Shown here: positions 1 through 7,690 of the stretch, piece by piece
Position numbering within the stretch: position 1 is the stretch's first letter
How the letters are laid out: the number at the start of each line of letters is the position of its first letter
Source: Oceanicaulis sp. HLUCCA04
GTDB lineage: Bacteria; Pseudomonadota; Alphaproteobacteria; Caulobacterales; Maricaulaceae
DNA length: 64,000 nt
Direction of reading: 5' to 3'
Assembly: GCA_001314625.1 (NCBI GenBank)
Contig: LJSH01000003.1
Coordinates: 1-64,000, forward strand
Translations under genes and position numbers: made by a program
The notes under the pieces: generated by a model
Seen by the model: only the letters and a program-made list of their open reading frames with translations
The model's database searches: none
What the model was told of the DNA's origin: nothing

Positions 1-138
1 CAACAGCTCGCCGCGTGCATAGTCGCGCGCAGCCTGCGAGACCATGCGCTCTTCCTGCGTCAGCAGCGTGTCCAGACGCAAGGCGTCATCCCAGCGGAAG
101 TTGAGGTGTTCGGATGGGGTGTTATCCGCCAAAGCCAT
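1..138 (-). CDS. acyl-CoA dehydrogenase, glutaryl-CoA-dehydrogenase-like (5' end only)
   Basis: Only the first 46 codons lie in the window; the gene continues past base 1. The translation begins MALADNTPSEHLNFRWDD and continues with LTQEERMVSQAARDYARGEL, which is the N-terminal helix pattern of glutaryl-CoA dehydrogenases (DAL.LD.LLT.EERM). These flavoenzymes oxidise and decarboxylate glutaryl-CoA to crotonyl-CoA. The start is the ATG at 138, read towards lower coordinates, and it diverges from the dehydratase operon that starts at 250. The 111-bp gap between them holds a perfect 14-bp palindrome at 211-224. The family call rests on this short N-terminus, so another acyl-CoA dehydrogenase subfamily is possible. 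Confidence 0.75.
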   Translation of the reverse strand, partial: MALADNTPSEHLNFRWDDALRLDTLLTQEERMVSQAARDYARGELL

Positions 139-210
139 GTCAGTGATCCTGTGCAGCAATTTTCCGCTGATTGTGGTGTTTGCGGTTCCGGGAGTGTCAA
201 TAAATGTTAT

Positions 211-224
211 AAAGATATATCTTT
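211..224. promoter_or_regulatory. putative operator, perfect palindrome AAAGATATATCTTT (copy 1)
   Basis: AAAGATATATCTTT equals its own reverse complement. It lies between the divergent starts at 138 and 250, where a repressor could control both. Near copies occur at 8569-8584 and 9951-9966, each also in an intergenic region of the same cluster. The cognate regulator is not in the window. Confidence 0.6.
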
Positions 225-249
225 TATGCATTGTGCTTCCAAGGGCAGA

Positions 250-1587
250 ATGCGTATCGTTGTGACTGACGCCAGATCAGAGGAAATCCGAACGGTGCCA
301 AAGCCTGCCACCCTTGCCCAGAAGATACTGGCGCGTGCCGCAGGGCAAAGCCATGTGACGCCGGGCGATATCGTGACGGTGCGGGTTGATCTGGCCATGG
401 CGCATGACAGCTCCGGCCCCCGGCGCTGGCAGGCGCGCCTGGAGGCGCTGGGCACCGGCCTGTGGGATCCCTCGCGTGTCGTCATCGTCTCGGACCATTA
501 TGTGCCCGCGGTAGATGCCGAGAGCGCCGCGATCTTGAAGACCACGCGCGATTTCGCCCGCGACTATGGCGTGAAGCATTTCTACGACATGCGTGGCATC
601 TGCCATGTCATCCTGCCCGAGCACGGCCATCTGCGCCCGGGCCTGTTCATCGCAGGCGGCGATTCCCACACCACCAATGCGGGCGCTTTTGGCTGCTATG
701 CGGCCGGGTTTGGCGCGACCGACATGACCGCTATTGCCGCGACCGGAGAGACCTGGACCACGGTGCCGCACACCATCAGGGTTAATATCGAGGGTAAGCC
801 CGGTGGTTGCGTGACCTCCAAGGACATGATGCTCGCCCTGTGCCGCGAACTCGGCATGGGCAATCATTTCAAGGCCATCGAGTTTGGCGGCGCGGCGGTG
901 CGTGCGATGGACATGGAGGCGCGCACAGTGCTCGCCAACATGACGGCCGAACTTGGCGGTGAAGTGGGTCTGGTTGAACCTGACGAGACGACACTGGCGC
1001 ATATCCGCGCCCATGGCGGCACCGCCGATGACACCGATATCACGCGCTGGCGGTCTGACCACGATGCGCCCTATGAGCGCGTGTTGACCCTCGATGCGGC
1101 CGCGCTCGCGCCGCAGGTCGCCGCGCCGCACAGCCCGGCCAATTCAGCGGATGTAACCGTCCATGCAGGGGTGGCGATTGATCAGGCCTATATCGGCGCG
1201 TGTGTCGGCGCCAAGCTTTCCGATCTGCACATGGCCGCCGCAGTGCTGAGGGGCCGCAGCGTGGCGGACGGTGTGCGCCTGCTGGTGGCACCGGCGTCTG
1301 CCAAGGTCACCGATGCGGCGGCAAGGGATGGCACGCTTGCCATCCTGACCGGGGCGGGGGCGGTTATGCTGCCGTCGGGCTGCGGCGCGTGCGCCGGGCT
1401 CGGCGCAGGCCTGCTCGCCGAAGGAGAGGTCTGCCTGTCGTCCACCAATCGGAATTTCAAGGGCCGGATGGGCCACAAGGACGCGGAGGTCTGGCTCGGC
1501 TCGCCCTTCACTGTGGCGGCGAGCGCGGTCACGGGAAAGATCACCGATCCGCGCAGCCTCCTTGCCGAGCGGAGCCGGGCGGCATGA
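250..1587 (+). CDS. aconitase-superfamily dehydratase, large subunit (LeuC/homoaconitase/DmdA-like)
   Basis: A protein of about 445 residues with the aconitase fold. The DSHTTNAGAFG segment and three likely [4Fe-4S] ligands are visible: Cys318 in GACVGAK, and Cys378 and Cys381 in SGCGACAG. It should interconvert a hydroxy-di- or tricarboxylate and its dehydrated form together with the swivel subunit encoded next. The frame stays open back to base 106, but homology only begins after 250. The ATG at 250 also leaves the palindrome at 211-224 in the leader; GTG 262 or ATG 226 are alternatives. The stop overlaps the small-subunit start (ATGA at 1584-1587). The downstream partner is an isocitrate-lyase-type lyase, not a leucine-biosynthesis gene, so a catabolic role such as dimethylmalate or methylcitrate-like chemistry is more likely than LeuC. 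The exact substrate cannot be read from the sequence. Confidence 0.85.
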   Translation: MRIVVTDARSEEIRTVPKPATLAQKILARAAGQSHVTPGDIVTVRVDLAMAHDSSGPRRWQARLEALGTGLWDPSRVVIVSDHYVPAVDAESAAILKTTRDFARDYGVKHFYDMRGICHVILPEHGHLRPGLFIAGGDSHTTNAGAFGCYAAGFGATDMTAIAATGETWTTVPHTIRVNIEGKPGGCVTSKDMMLALCRELGMGNHFKAIEFGGAAVRAMDMEARTVLANMTAELGGEVGLVEPDETTLAHIRAHGGTADDTDITRWRSDHDAPYERVLTLDAAALAPQVAAPHSPANSADVTVHAGVAIDQAYIGACVGAKLSDLHMAAAVLRGRSVADGVRLLVAPASAKVTDAAARDGTLAILTGAGAVMLPSGCGACAGLGAGLLAEGEVCLSSTNRNFKGRMGHKDAEVWLGSPFTVAASAVTGKITDPRSLLAERSRAA

Positions 1588-2096
1588 GCGGCGCTACACA
1601 GACAGGCCGCGCCTTTGTCTATGGCGATGGCATCGACACCGATGTGCTGGCCCCTGGCCATGCCATGAAGCTCGGCCCTGACGGGCTCGCCCGCCATTGC
1701 CTGGAGGCCATTGATCCGGAATTTGCATCAAACGTCCGGCCGGGCGATCTTGTGTTTGCCGGCGCTGATTTCGGCATCGGATCAAGCCGCGAACAGGCGG
1801 CGATTTCCCTGAAAAAGCTCGGCGTGGCTGCCGTTTTTGCGCGTTCCTTTGCGCGGATATTCTACCGTAACGCGATCAATATCGGACTGCCTGCGCTGAT
1901 CTTTCCTCATGACGGGGCGGTGAGCGCTGGCGACAGGATCAGCCTCGACCTCGCCGCAGGGCGCGTCACCAACATCACTACCGGCAAGGCCTATCCGGTC
2001 AGCCCGATGCCGGAGCATTTGAGAAACATGATCGAAGCAGGAGGACTTATGGAGTCGCTGAAGGCACGCTTTGGCGCGAGGGAGGCCGTATCATGA
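1584..2096 (+). CDS. aconitase-superfamily dehydratase, small (swivel) subunit (LeuD/DmdB-like)
   Basis: A 170-residue swivel-domain protein. It begins with the GRAFVYGDGIDTDVLAPG segment typical of LeuD-type subunits and carries GADFGIGSSREQA, the substrate-binding GSSREQA motif near residue 65. It closes over the iron-sulfur active site of the large subunit. It is translationally coupled on both sides: the ATG overlaps the large-subunit stop, and its own stop overlaps the lyase start (ATGA at 2093-2096). The tight three-gene coupling implies fixed stoichiometry and a shared substrate. Confidence 0.88.
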   Translation: MSGATQTGRAFVYGDGIDTDVLAPGHAMKLGPDGLARHCLEAIDPEFASNVRPGDLVFAGADFGIGSSREQAAISLKKLGVAAVFARSFARIFYRNAINIGLPALIFPHDGAVSAGDRISLDLAAGRVTNITTGKAYPVSPMPEHLRNMIEAGGLMESLKARFGAREAVS

Positions 2097-2971
2097 GCCT
2101 GAAGGCACGCCTGGCGCGAAAACCGGCCCTGCTGGCCCCTGGTGTCTACGATGCCCTTTCGGCCCTTCTCGTAGAGCAGGCCGGCTTTGAAGCGGCTTAC
2201 CTGTCGGGCGCCTCGATTGCCTACACGGCGCTCGGCCGGCCCGATCTGGGACTGGTCAGCGCCGAGGAAGTGGCTGGCGTTGTGCGCCGTATCCGCGAGC
2301 GCGTCACGCTGCCGCTGATCGTCGATGCCGATACCGGTTTTGGCAATGCGCTCAACGTCCAGCGCACCATGGTCACGTTTGAACAGGCGGGAGCCAGCGC
2401 GATACAGCTGGAAGACCAGCAACTGCCCAAACGTTGCGGGCACCTGTCTGGCAAATCACTAATCTCAACCGAGGAGATGGTTGGCAAGGTGCGCGCAGCG
2501 GCCGATGCGCGCCGATCCGACGAAACCCTCATCATCGCCCGTACCGATGCGATTGCGGTGGAAGGCTTTGACAGTGCGCTGGAGCGCGCGGAAGCCTACC
2601 GGGCTGCCGGGGCGGATTTGCTCTTTGTCGAGGCACCGCGCTCGCCGGAGGAATTGCAGGCCATAGCCACCCGGTTTGCCGGCCGGATACCGCTGCTGGC
2701 CAACATGGTGGAGGGCGGCCGCACGCCGCTGCGTACTGCCGAGGAACTCGAAGCGATAGGCTATCAACTCGTCATAACGCCGGGCGCCATGGTGCGCGCG
2801 CTGACCTTTGCCGCGCAAGATTTCCTCAACGGTCTGAAGCAAAAGGGCTCCACTGCGGGCTATCGTAATCGCATGCTGGACTTTGACGGGCTCAACCGTG
2901 TGGTCGGCCTTGATGACATGAAGGCGCTGGGCGCCGAATACGATCCCGCCAGCCGCGACGCGGCCGAGTAG
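2093..2971 (+). CDS. isocitrate lyase/PEP mutase family C-C lyase (2,3-dimethylmalate or 2-methylisocitrate lyase-like)
   Basis: A 292-residue TIM-barrel protein. It has the ICL/PEPM metal-binding region DADTGFGNA and the diagnostic KRCGHLSGK loop, with catalytic Cys115. KRCGH separates true isocitrate, methylisocitrate and dimethylmalate lyases from PEP mutases and oxaloacetate decarboxylases. The enzyme should cleave a 2-hydroxy acid made by the coupled dehydratase into pyruvate or glyoxylate plus a second acid. The same gene trio (dehydratase large, dehydratase small, lyase) is known from Eubacterium barkeri nicotinate fermentation (DmdAB plus dimethylmalate lyase), which is the best precedent. 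PrpB-like methylisocitrate lyase remains possible. A six-bp GC hairpin spans its stop codon, just before the convergent nitrilase-family gene. Confidence 0.82.
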   Translation: MSLKARLARKPALLAPGVYDALSALLVEQAGFEAAYLSGASIAYTALGRPDLGLVSAEEVAGVVRRIRERVTLPLIVDADTGFGNALNVQRTMVTFEQAGASAIQLEDQQLPKRCGHLSGKSLISTEEMVGKVRAAADARRSDETLIIARTDAIAVEGFDSALERAEAYRAAGADLLFVEAPRSPEELQAIATRFAGRIPLLANMVEGGRTPLRTAEELEAIGYQLVITPGAMVRALTFAAQDFLNGLKQKGSTAGYRNRMLDFDGLNRVVGLDDMKALGAEYDPASRDAAE

Positions 2972-2983
2972 GGCCGCGCAGCA

Positions 2984-4099
2984 CTAGCGCTCCGCCAGCG
3001 CCTGCAGGCGGTCGATCACCTGCCGCTGCCGGTTGAGCGCTGCAGCCCGGTCATCAATCGCGCCCTCTGCCAGCGCGTTGGGCTCCGCCCCTCGGGCTGC
3101 CCCGTAGGCAGGCGCATAGGCGGCCCAGGGCTGGCGCGACATCAAATTCGTCATGCCGGTGCGCGCCCGCGCGCCGCGCAAGCCGTCGAGGTCCATGATC
3201 GTATTGGCGTTCAGGCTTTCGCCTGATTGCGCTTCGGCCAGGATGCGTCCATTCCAGTCGACGATCTGGCTCATCGCGTCGGTGGAGGCGGACGGGATCG
3301 GCGTGCCGGCAATCTCCGCCGAATTGGCCGAGATGACATAGGCCATGTTCTCGACAGCGCGCGCCCGCTTGGAAATATGCTTCGGTGTCTGCTCGGTGGA
3401 GCCGACTTCGCTTGTCGGGTGCAGAAAAATCTCCGCCCCCTTCATGGCATGCATGCGGGCAATTTCCGGGTAGAGGATTTCCTCCGAGGCAATCGTCGCA
3501 AGCACGCCGACTTCGGTGCGCGCCACCGGGAACACCGCATCATAGCCGTAAATCTCAAGATACCGGTCCCAGACATCGAACGGGCTGGGCGTGTAGAGCG
3601 AGATCATCCGCCGGTAGCGCAATATCTGATCGCCATTGGGCGCGAAGATCACATTGGCCTGGAAGTAGAGCTCGGGGAAGTTCACGTCCGTCTCATAGGC
3701 ATTGACGCACAGATAGATGCTCTGGCTCTGCGCGATTCCCGCCATCGCCTCATACTCGGCCCCGTCCACATCGATGGCGGCCTTGTCGCGCCATTCGGCC
3801 CGGCTCTCGCCAAGGGGAAAGCCGGTCATGAAATATTCCGGCACGACGGCCAGCTTCAGTTCGGTGCCGTTGAACGTCCGCAGGAAGGCCCTCGAGCTGG
3901 CGATCTGGGCGCGCATCCGGCCAATGCTCGCCATCATCCGCGCGCGCGCGGAGCTGCGGCTGGTATCCTGATTGACCGCATTGCAGCGCATTTGCAGTGC
4001 CAGCGCGGAAAAGCGCTCGGCCTGCGCATGAGCACCGGGCAGGAAAGAGAGCGTCCCCAGAGCTGCCGCGCCGCTCAAGATGTTACGGCGTGTTGTCAT
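2984..4099 (-). CDS. exported nitrilase-superfamily protein with altered catalytic residues
   Basis: A 371-residue carbon-nitrogen hydrolase fold. The N-terminus TTRRNILSGAAALGTLSF has a twin arginine and hydrophobic stretch ending near AHAQA, so Tat export is likely. The triad Glu is present (Glu88 in VVPEYF). At the position of the catalytic Lys the sequence reads RYRRMI (Arg164), and at the Cys nucleophile it reads IASEEILYPE (Ser205) where the family has C.D..FPE. It is therefore either a divergent subfamily with a Ser nucleophile or a non-catalytic homologue. It is the last gene of the minus-strand operon, and its first 17 bases overlap the end of the YjbR gene. Confidence 0.75.
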   Translation of the reverse strand: MTTRRNILSGAAALGTLSFLPGAHAQAERFSALALQMRCNAVNQDTSRSSARARMMASIGRMRAQIASSRAFLRTFNGTELKLAVVPEYFMTGFPLGESRAEWRDKAAIDVDGAEYEAMAGIAQSQSIYLCVNAYETDVNFPELYFQANVIFAPNGDQILRYRRMISLYTPSPFDVWDRYLEIYGYDAVFPVARTEVGVLATIASEEILYPEIARMHAMKGAEIFLHPTSEVGSTEQTPKHISKRARAVENMAYVISANSAEIAGTPIPSASTDAMSQIVDWNGRILAEAQSGESLNANTIMDLDGLRGARARTGMTNLMSRQPWAAYAPAYGAARGAEPNALAEGAIDDRAAALNRQRQVIDRLQALAER

Positions 4100-4484
4100 A
4101 TCCGAACTCCTTCAATCTGTCGGCGTTCTGCTCGTCCCAGTCTTTCAAGAAGCGCCTGGGTGCCTGCTGGCGCCAGACCCGGAACAGATTGCTGCGGGCC
4201 CAGTCTGGGTCGAACGCTTCAGGGCGCATGAGGATCAGGCCATAGGGGCGGTGATGGTCAGTGATGAAGAAAGCATCCGGCGCGGCTTCCAGCAGGAATT
4301 CGCGTTCCTCAGCCGCCACCTTGAACACTGGTGCGTCGGCGTATTCCTGCGGCGCCCACCAGGTCCACAGCTTGCCGTGCGCTTTCAGGCCAGGATTGCC
4401 CCACGAGACACTGTCCTCGACCTTTGGCAGGTCCAGCGCCAGCGCGAAAGCGCGCAGTTCCGGCCAACCGTTGAGCACGCTCAT
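4083..4484 (-). CDS. YjbR/MmcQ-like (CyaY-like fold) protein
   Basis: A 133-residue protein starting MSVLNGWPELRAFALALDLP. It has the YjbR-family features: a short N-terminal helix, the VEDSVSWGNPGLKAHGKLW segment, then a strand-rich domain and a C-terminal WDEQNADRLKEFGY-type helix. The fold resembles DNA-binding or frataxin-like domains, but the biochemical role of the family is unknown. The start is set by the ATGA overlap with the upstream deacetylase stop (4481-4484). The stop lies inside the nitrilase start region (17-bp overlap), so the genes are translationally coupled. The meaning of its presence in a catabolic operon is unclear. Confidence 0.7.
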   Translation of the reverse strand: MSVLNGWPELRAFALALDLPKVEDSVSWGNPGLKAHGKLWTWWAPQEYADAPVFKVAAEEREFLLEAAPDAFFITDHHRPYGLILMRPEAFDPDWARSNLFRVWRQQAPRRFLKDWDEQNADRLKEFGYDNTP

Positions 4485-5404
4485 CGGTCTGTCTGCCCGA
4501 ATGCCTTCGCAATCTCGTCCGCGCCCGCACACCAGACCGTTTCATCGCCTGCCAGCGCACAGAGAATCTCACGCAGCGCCCGGATGCGGAACGGCTGGCC
4601 GGTCACGAACGGGGTGAGGGTAAAACCCAGCACGGCTGCGCCCCGGCCCGCGCTTTCGGCGGCAAGGAAGTCTTTTGCCTCGAGGATCTGGTCGCGCCAA
4701 AGCGCCTCGCTCTGATGGCGCTCGATCAGCAGTTTGAAATCTTCCAGCTCGTTGTGGACGGGCAGGGCCGTCAGCGGGCCATTCGCGGTACGCAAGGCCA
4801 CCGGCACCTGATCGCTTTCCCAGTCCAGCGTCCGGGTAAAGCCATGTGCGGTGAGAATGTCGGGCGTGGCAAAGCTTTGCTGACGGGCCGGGCTCATCCA
4901 GCTGACCGGATTAAGCCCCGCCGCGGTGAACGCCGCGCGCACGGCTTCCACGCGCCGGTTCTCCTCGTCATGTTCCAGCCCTGACCAGTGGATGGCATCG
5001 CCATGGAGCCCGGCGCCCGCGATCTCGTGGCCATCATTGATGATCGCCTCAATCAGCGGCCGGGCACGCGTCAGCAGGGCCGCACTGACCGGGAAGGTCG
5101 CTTTCAGACCTTCGGCTCTGAGCGCATCGAGGATCCGGAACACCCCCACCCGGTTGCCGTAATCGCGGCTGGTGAAATGGCGCAGGTCCGGATACGGCGT
5201 TACCATGCCCGCAGGGTGGCGGAAGGGGTTGTTTGCCGGATTGATCGGGTGGAACTCGCAGTTCACGACCATCATGACGGCAACGGCCTTGCCGTTGGCG
5301 AGCTTTGCGGGCGAGCGGTCTTTCGCCATCTGCCAGTCATACCGGTCCATGTCCTGACCATGCCTGCGGCGCGGATAGTCCAGATAGTCTGAAGGGAGGG
5401 TCAT
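4481..5404 (-). CDS. polysaccharide deacetylase-family hydrolase, PuuE (allantoinase)-like, copy 1
   Basis: A 307-residue NodB-fold protein. VMMVVNCEFHPINP replaces the TFDD metal motif of true deacetylases, and GAGLHGDAIHWSG takes the place of the H(S/T)xxH motif. This is the arrangement of PuuE-type amidohydrolases. These enzymes act on cyclic or linear amides such as allantoin, not on polysaccharides. The start is the ATG at 5404, overlapping the stop of the next deacetylase by four bases; an open frame further upstream has no homology. It belongs to the 8497-2984 operon. The pairing of two diverged copies suggests a heteromer or two successive ring or amide openings (inference). Confidence 0.78.
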   Translation of the reverse strand: MTLPSDYLDYPRRRHGQDMDRYDWQMAKDRSPAKLANGKAVAVMMVVNCEFHPINPANNPFRHPAGMVTPYPDLRHFTSRDYGNRVGVFRILDALRAEGLKATFPVSAALLTRARPLIEAIINDGHEIAGAGLHGDAIHWSGLEHDEENRRVEAVRAAFTAAGLNPVSWMSPARQQSFATPDILTAHGFTRTLDWESDQVPVALRTANGPLTALPVHNELEDFKLLIERHQSEALWRDQILEAKDFLAAESAGRGAAVLGFTLTPFVTGQPFRIRALREILCALAGDETVWCAGADEIAKAFGQTDR

Positions 5405-6348
5405 GTTGTCTCTCCCTGAAAGCCGCTGCCGCCGGTGGCGCAGCCCTTTGCGGCAATGTCGGCGAGCGTCTGATCCCAGCAGTGCTCGCGGTAGAAACCG
5501 GCAATTTCCCGTGCCGTTGCGAACCACACATCGTCCTTGTGCCCGGTGATGTAGGCCAGCGCCTGGTCAAACGCGCGCACGCGGTGAGGCTGGCTGACCA
5601 GATAGGCGTGGAGCGGGATACACATCACCGTGCCGCTCGCTTCGCCCTCCTCCAGTAACTGGTCGAACTGGCGCTTGAGGATATCGCCATAGCGCCACGG
5701 ATCCATGGCGAGCGCGCCATAGGTGATGACGTCATTGACCTCCAGCGAGTAGGGCATCGAGACCAGCCTGCCGGTCTTGGTCTTCACCGGCTGGGGCTGA
5801 TCGTCCTGAAAGAGATCGCACGTGTACCAGAAATCATGTTCGGCAATTAGGTCCAGCGTGCGCGGCGTGTGGGTGAGGGCCGGAGCGAGATAGCCGCGAA
5901 TACGCTGGCCTGTCGCGGCCTCCACCGTGCGGATGGAATCGTCGAGCATCGCGCGTTCCTGCGCCTCGTCCATCTCGTAGGAGAAGCGCGTATTGTAGAT
6001 GCCGTGTGAGAAGAACTCCCAGCCGCGCGCCGCGCACGCCTCGATGATCTCCGGGCAATGATCGCACATCGCGACATTGAGGCTGACAGAGCCCTTGAGC
6101 GAATGCTGGTCCAGCAGCTCCATCAGCCGCCAGTGACCCACCCGGTTGCCATAATCGCGCTGGGAATAGCCCACCACGTCCGGTGCCGGGCGCGGCCAGC
6201 CGGGCCGCTTGGGGTTTGCCGGCGGCTGGAATTCGTAAAACTCGATATTCGGCGCAATCCAGAAGGCGAGTTTCTTGCCCCCCGGCCAGACGATTTTCGG
6301 ACGGTCCCGGTAAGGCCAGTAATCATAGAGATTGGGATCGGGGTTCAT
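5401..6348 (-). CDS. polysaccharide deacetylase-family hydrolase, PuuE (allantoinase)-like, copy 2
   Basis: A 315-residue NodB-fold protein. Typical PuuE-like features are the N-terminal WPGGKKLAFWIAPNIEF segment, the SQRDYGNRVG motif shared with copy 1 (TSRDYGNRVG), and FFSHGIYNTRFSYEMDE where metal-dependent deacetylases have a histidine pair. An amidohydrolase acting on a small N-containing compound is more likely than a cell-wall enzyme, because there is no signal peptide. It overlaps both neighbours by ATGA (5401-5404 and 6345-6348), giving a strictly coupled block with the isochorismatase-type amidase. Confidence 0.8.
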   Translation of the reverse strand: MNPDPNLYDYWPYRDRPKIVWPGGKKLAFWIAPNIEFYEFQPPANPKRPGWPRPAPDVVGYSQRDYGNRVGHWRLMELLDQHSLKGSVSLNVAMCDHCPEIIEACAARGWEFFSHGIYNTRFSYEMDEAQERAMLDDSIRTVEAATGQRIRGYLAPALTHTPRTLDLIAEHDFWYTCDLFQDDQPQPVKTKTGRLVSMPYSLEVNDVITYGALAMDPWRYGDILKRQFDQLLEEGEASGTVMCIPLHAYLVSQPHRVRAFDQALAYITGHKDDVWFATAREIAGFYREHCWDQTLADIAAKGCATGGSGFQGETT

Positions 6349-7040
6349 CCCCCATACCCCGCAATCCAGTCATCAACTTCCCTGACCTCGACTACATCGG
6401 CGTATTTGAGCTGCAGATCGGTCAGGCTCGCAAAATGATAGCTCTCATGCTTGTCGGCCACACACTCCACCGGGACAATCGCGCGGTAGCCGTGCGACAA
6501 CGCATCGACCGCAGTGGCGCGCACGCAGCCCGATGTGGAACCGCCGGTGATCACCACCGTGTCGACCCGGTGCCAGGTCAAGAAGCTTGCCAGCGGCGTC
6601 TCGAAAAAAGCTGACGGCATGCGCTTGGTGTAGACGGCGTCAACTGCCTCATCGATCTCCAAGCGCGCATCGAAGGCGTGGCGGTCCGAGCCATACTTGA
6701 TGTTTTGCAGGCTGTCGGGCGTATCGGTGCGCGTGCCCCACACGCCCGCGTCAGCCGCGTTGTCCATATAGGCGACATGGGTCCAGATGACCGGCAGGCC
6801 CTTGGCGCGCGCCGCCTTCGAGATGCGGTTGATATGGGAGAGCTGGTCCGGGTCCGTCACATAGGCCGTCTTGGGGAACAGGTCAGGGCGCGTATAGGCG
6901 TTTTGCGGATCGACATTGAGGATGGCAAGCTTCTGACCGAAGCCGAAGCGCGCACGGGCCGGATTGGCACGCACCTCCTCGAATATCTCCCGCGCCGTCT
7001 GTTCAGAGCGGATCATGGTCGGTTCAAAGCGCTGAATCAT
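6345..7040 (-). CDS. isochorismatase-family amidase (N-carbamoylsarcosine amidase-like cysteine hydrolase)
   Basis: A 231-residue cysteine hydrolase. The family triad is visible: Asp44 in LNVDPQNAY, Lys139 in YTKRMPSAFF and Cys172 in GGSTSGCVRATAVDA. The GSTSGCVRAT loop with its cis-peptide region is characteristic of amidases that hydrolyse carbamoyl or ureido groups. In context it could remove a carbamoyl or amide group from a product of the PuuE-like enzymes. It is separated by 18 bp from the upstream CpcT-like gene and overlaps the next deacetylase by four bases. True isochorismatase (siderophore) function is unlikely because no siderophore genes are near. Confidence 0.85.
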   Translation of the reverse strand: MIQRFEPTMIRSEQTAREIFEEVRANPARARFGFGQKLAILNVDPQNAYTRPDLFPKTAYVTDPDQLSHINRISKAARAKGLPVIWTHVAYMDNAADAGVWGTRTDTPDSLQNIKYGSDRHAFDARLEIDEAVDAVYTKRMPSAFFETPLASFLTWHRVDTVVITGGSTSGCVRATAVDALSHGYRAIVPVECVADKHESYHFASLTDLQLKYADVVEVREVDDWIAGYGG

Positions 7041-7058
7041 CTCAGTGTCCGTTTGTTG

Positions 7059-7685
7059 TCAGTCCAGCCGGTCATAGGTATTGGGCACACTCCCGGGCGC
7101 ATCGAATGCGGTCTCGCCGCTATCTGCAAACCGGCCTGCCTCGACATGAGTGAACACATCCCGGTTTATCCTAAAGCGCGCCGTGATGACCATCTCGCGC
7201 CCGGTCCGGCTGGAGGTGACAAGGCACGCCCCGTCGGTGATCTCGCCCGCATATGCCCCGCCCTCGCCTTGCCAGTGGAAATCACATGCCGGATCAGACC
7301 GCTCCACATCGTCTGCCGTTAGCGCGGTGAGGCGCTCGGCGCGCCCGTCCGCATCACTTAGGGCTTGCGGATCCACAAGCGTATAGACGCCCATGCGCAG
7401 CCTGCCGTCCGCGCCTGCCGCGTCCTCAAACCGGTAGATGCGCTGGCGATAGACCGTGCCGTCCGGTCCGCCTACATGCAGCTGCGCATAGACCAGTGCG
7501 CCGGGAAGGGCGTCAGACCGGAAGCCTTCATGGATCACGTAAAGATGCGGGCGCGCGGGGTCGCCCTCGGCCTCGACCTGCGCGGCATTGTCAAACCGCC
7601 CCTCCAGCCATTGCGCGATCTCTGCCCCGCCAAGGGGCAGGGACGCTGTTGCGGCGAGGGCGAGCCCGGTGAGCGCTGCCAGCAC
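7059..7685 (-). CDS. CpcT/CpeT-like domain protein, exported
   Basis: A 208-residue protein with a hydrophobic N-terminus (LAALTGLALAATASLPLGGA), then IAQWLEGRFDN and YRQRIYRFEDA. These segments are typical of the CpcT/CpeT family, known in cyanobacteria as lyases that attach phycobilins to phycobiliproteins. There is no phycobiliprotein in this kind of bacterium, so the domain must serve another, unknown purpose. The start is a GTG at 7685 with a GGAG element overlapping the stop of the upstream DUF1838 gene, only five bases away. It is second in the minus-strand operon. Confidence 0.65.
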   Translation of the reverse strand: MLAALTGLALAATASLPLGGAEIAQWLEGRFDNAAQVEAEGDPARPHLYVIHEGFRSDALPGALVYAQLHVGGPDGTVYRQRIYRFEDAAGADGRLRMGVYTLVDPQALSDADGRAERLTALTADDVERSDPACDFHWQGEGGAYAGEITDGACLVTSSRTGREMVITARFRINRDVFTHVEAGRFADSGETAFDAPGSVPNTYDRLD

Positions 7686-7690
7686 GTCTC

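Noticed and set aside
277-1131. Long open frame on the minus strand opposite the dehydratase large subunit
   Set aside because: The plus-strand protein has clear aconitase motifs; the antisense frame has low-complexity Arg/Gly-rich sequence without homology or ribosome site.
250-2096. leuC/leuD of leucine biosynthesis
   Set aside because: The coupled third gene is an isocitrate-lyase-family lyase, and no leuB or leuA is present, so a biosynthetic assignment is not supported.
3227-4231. 334-codon plus-strand frame opposite the nitrilase homologue
   Set aside because: A shadow of the minus-strand gene, whose signal peptide, fold motifs and overlaps with the operon are convincing.
4481-6348. 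The two deacetylase-family genes as cell-wall peptidoglycan or chitin deacetylases
   Set aside because: No signal peptide or membrane anchor, and the metal-binding Asp/His motifs are replaced as in PuuE-like amidohydrolases.
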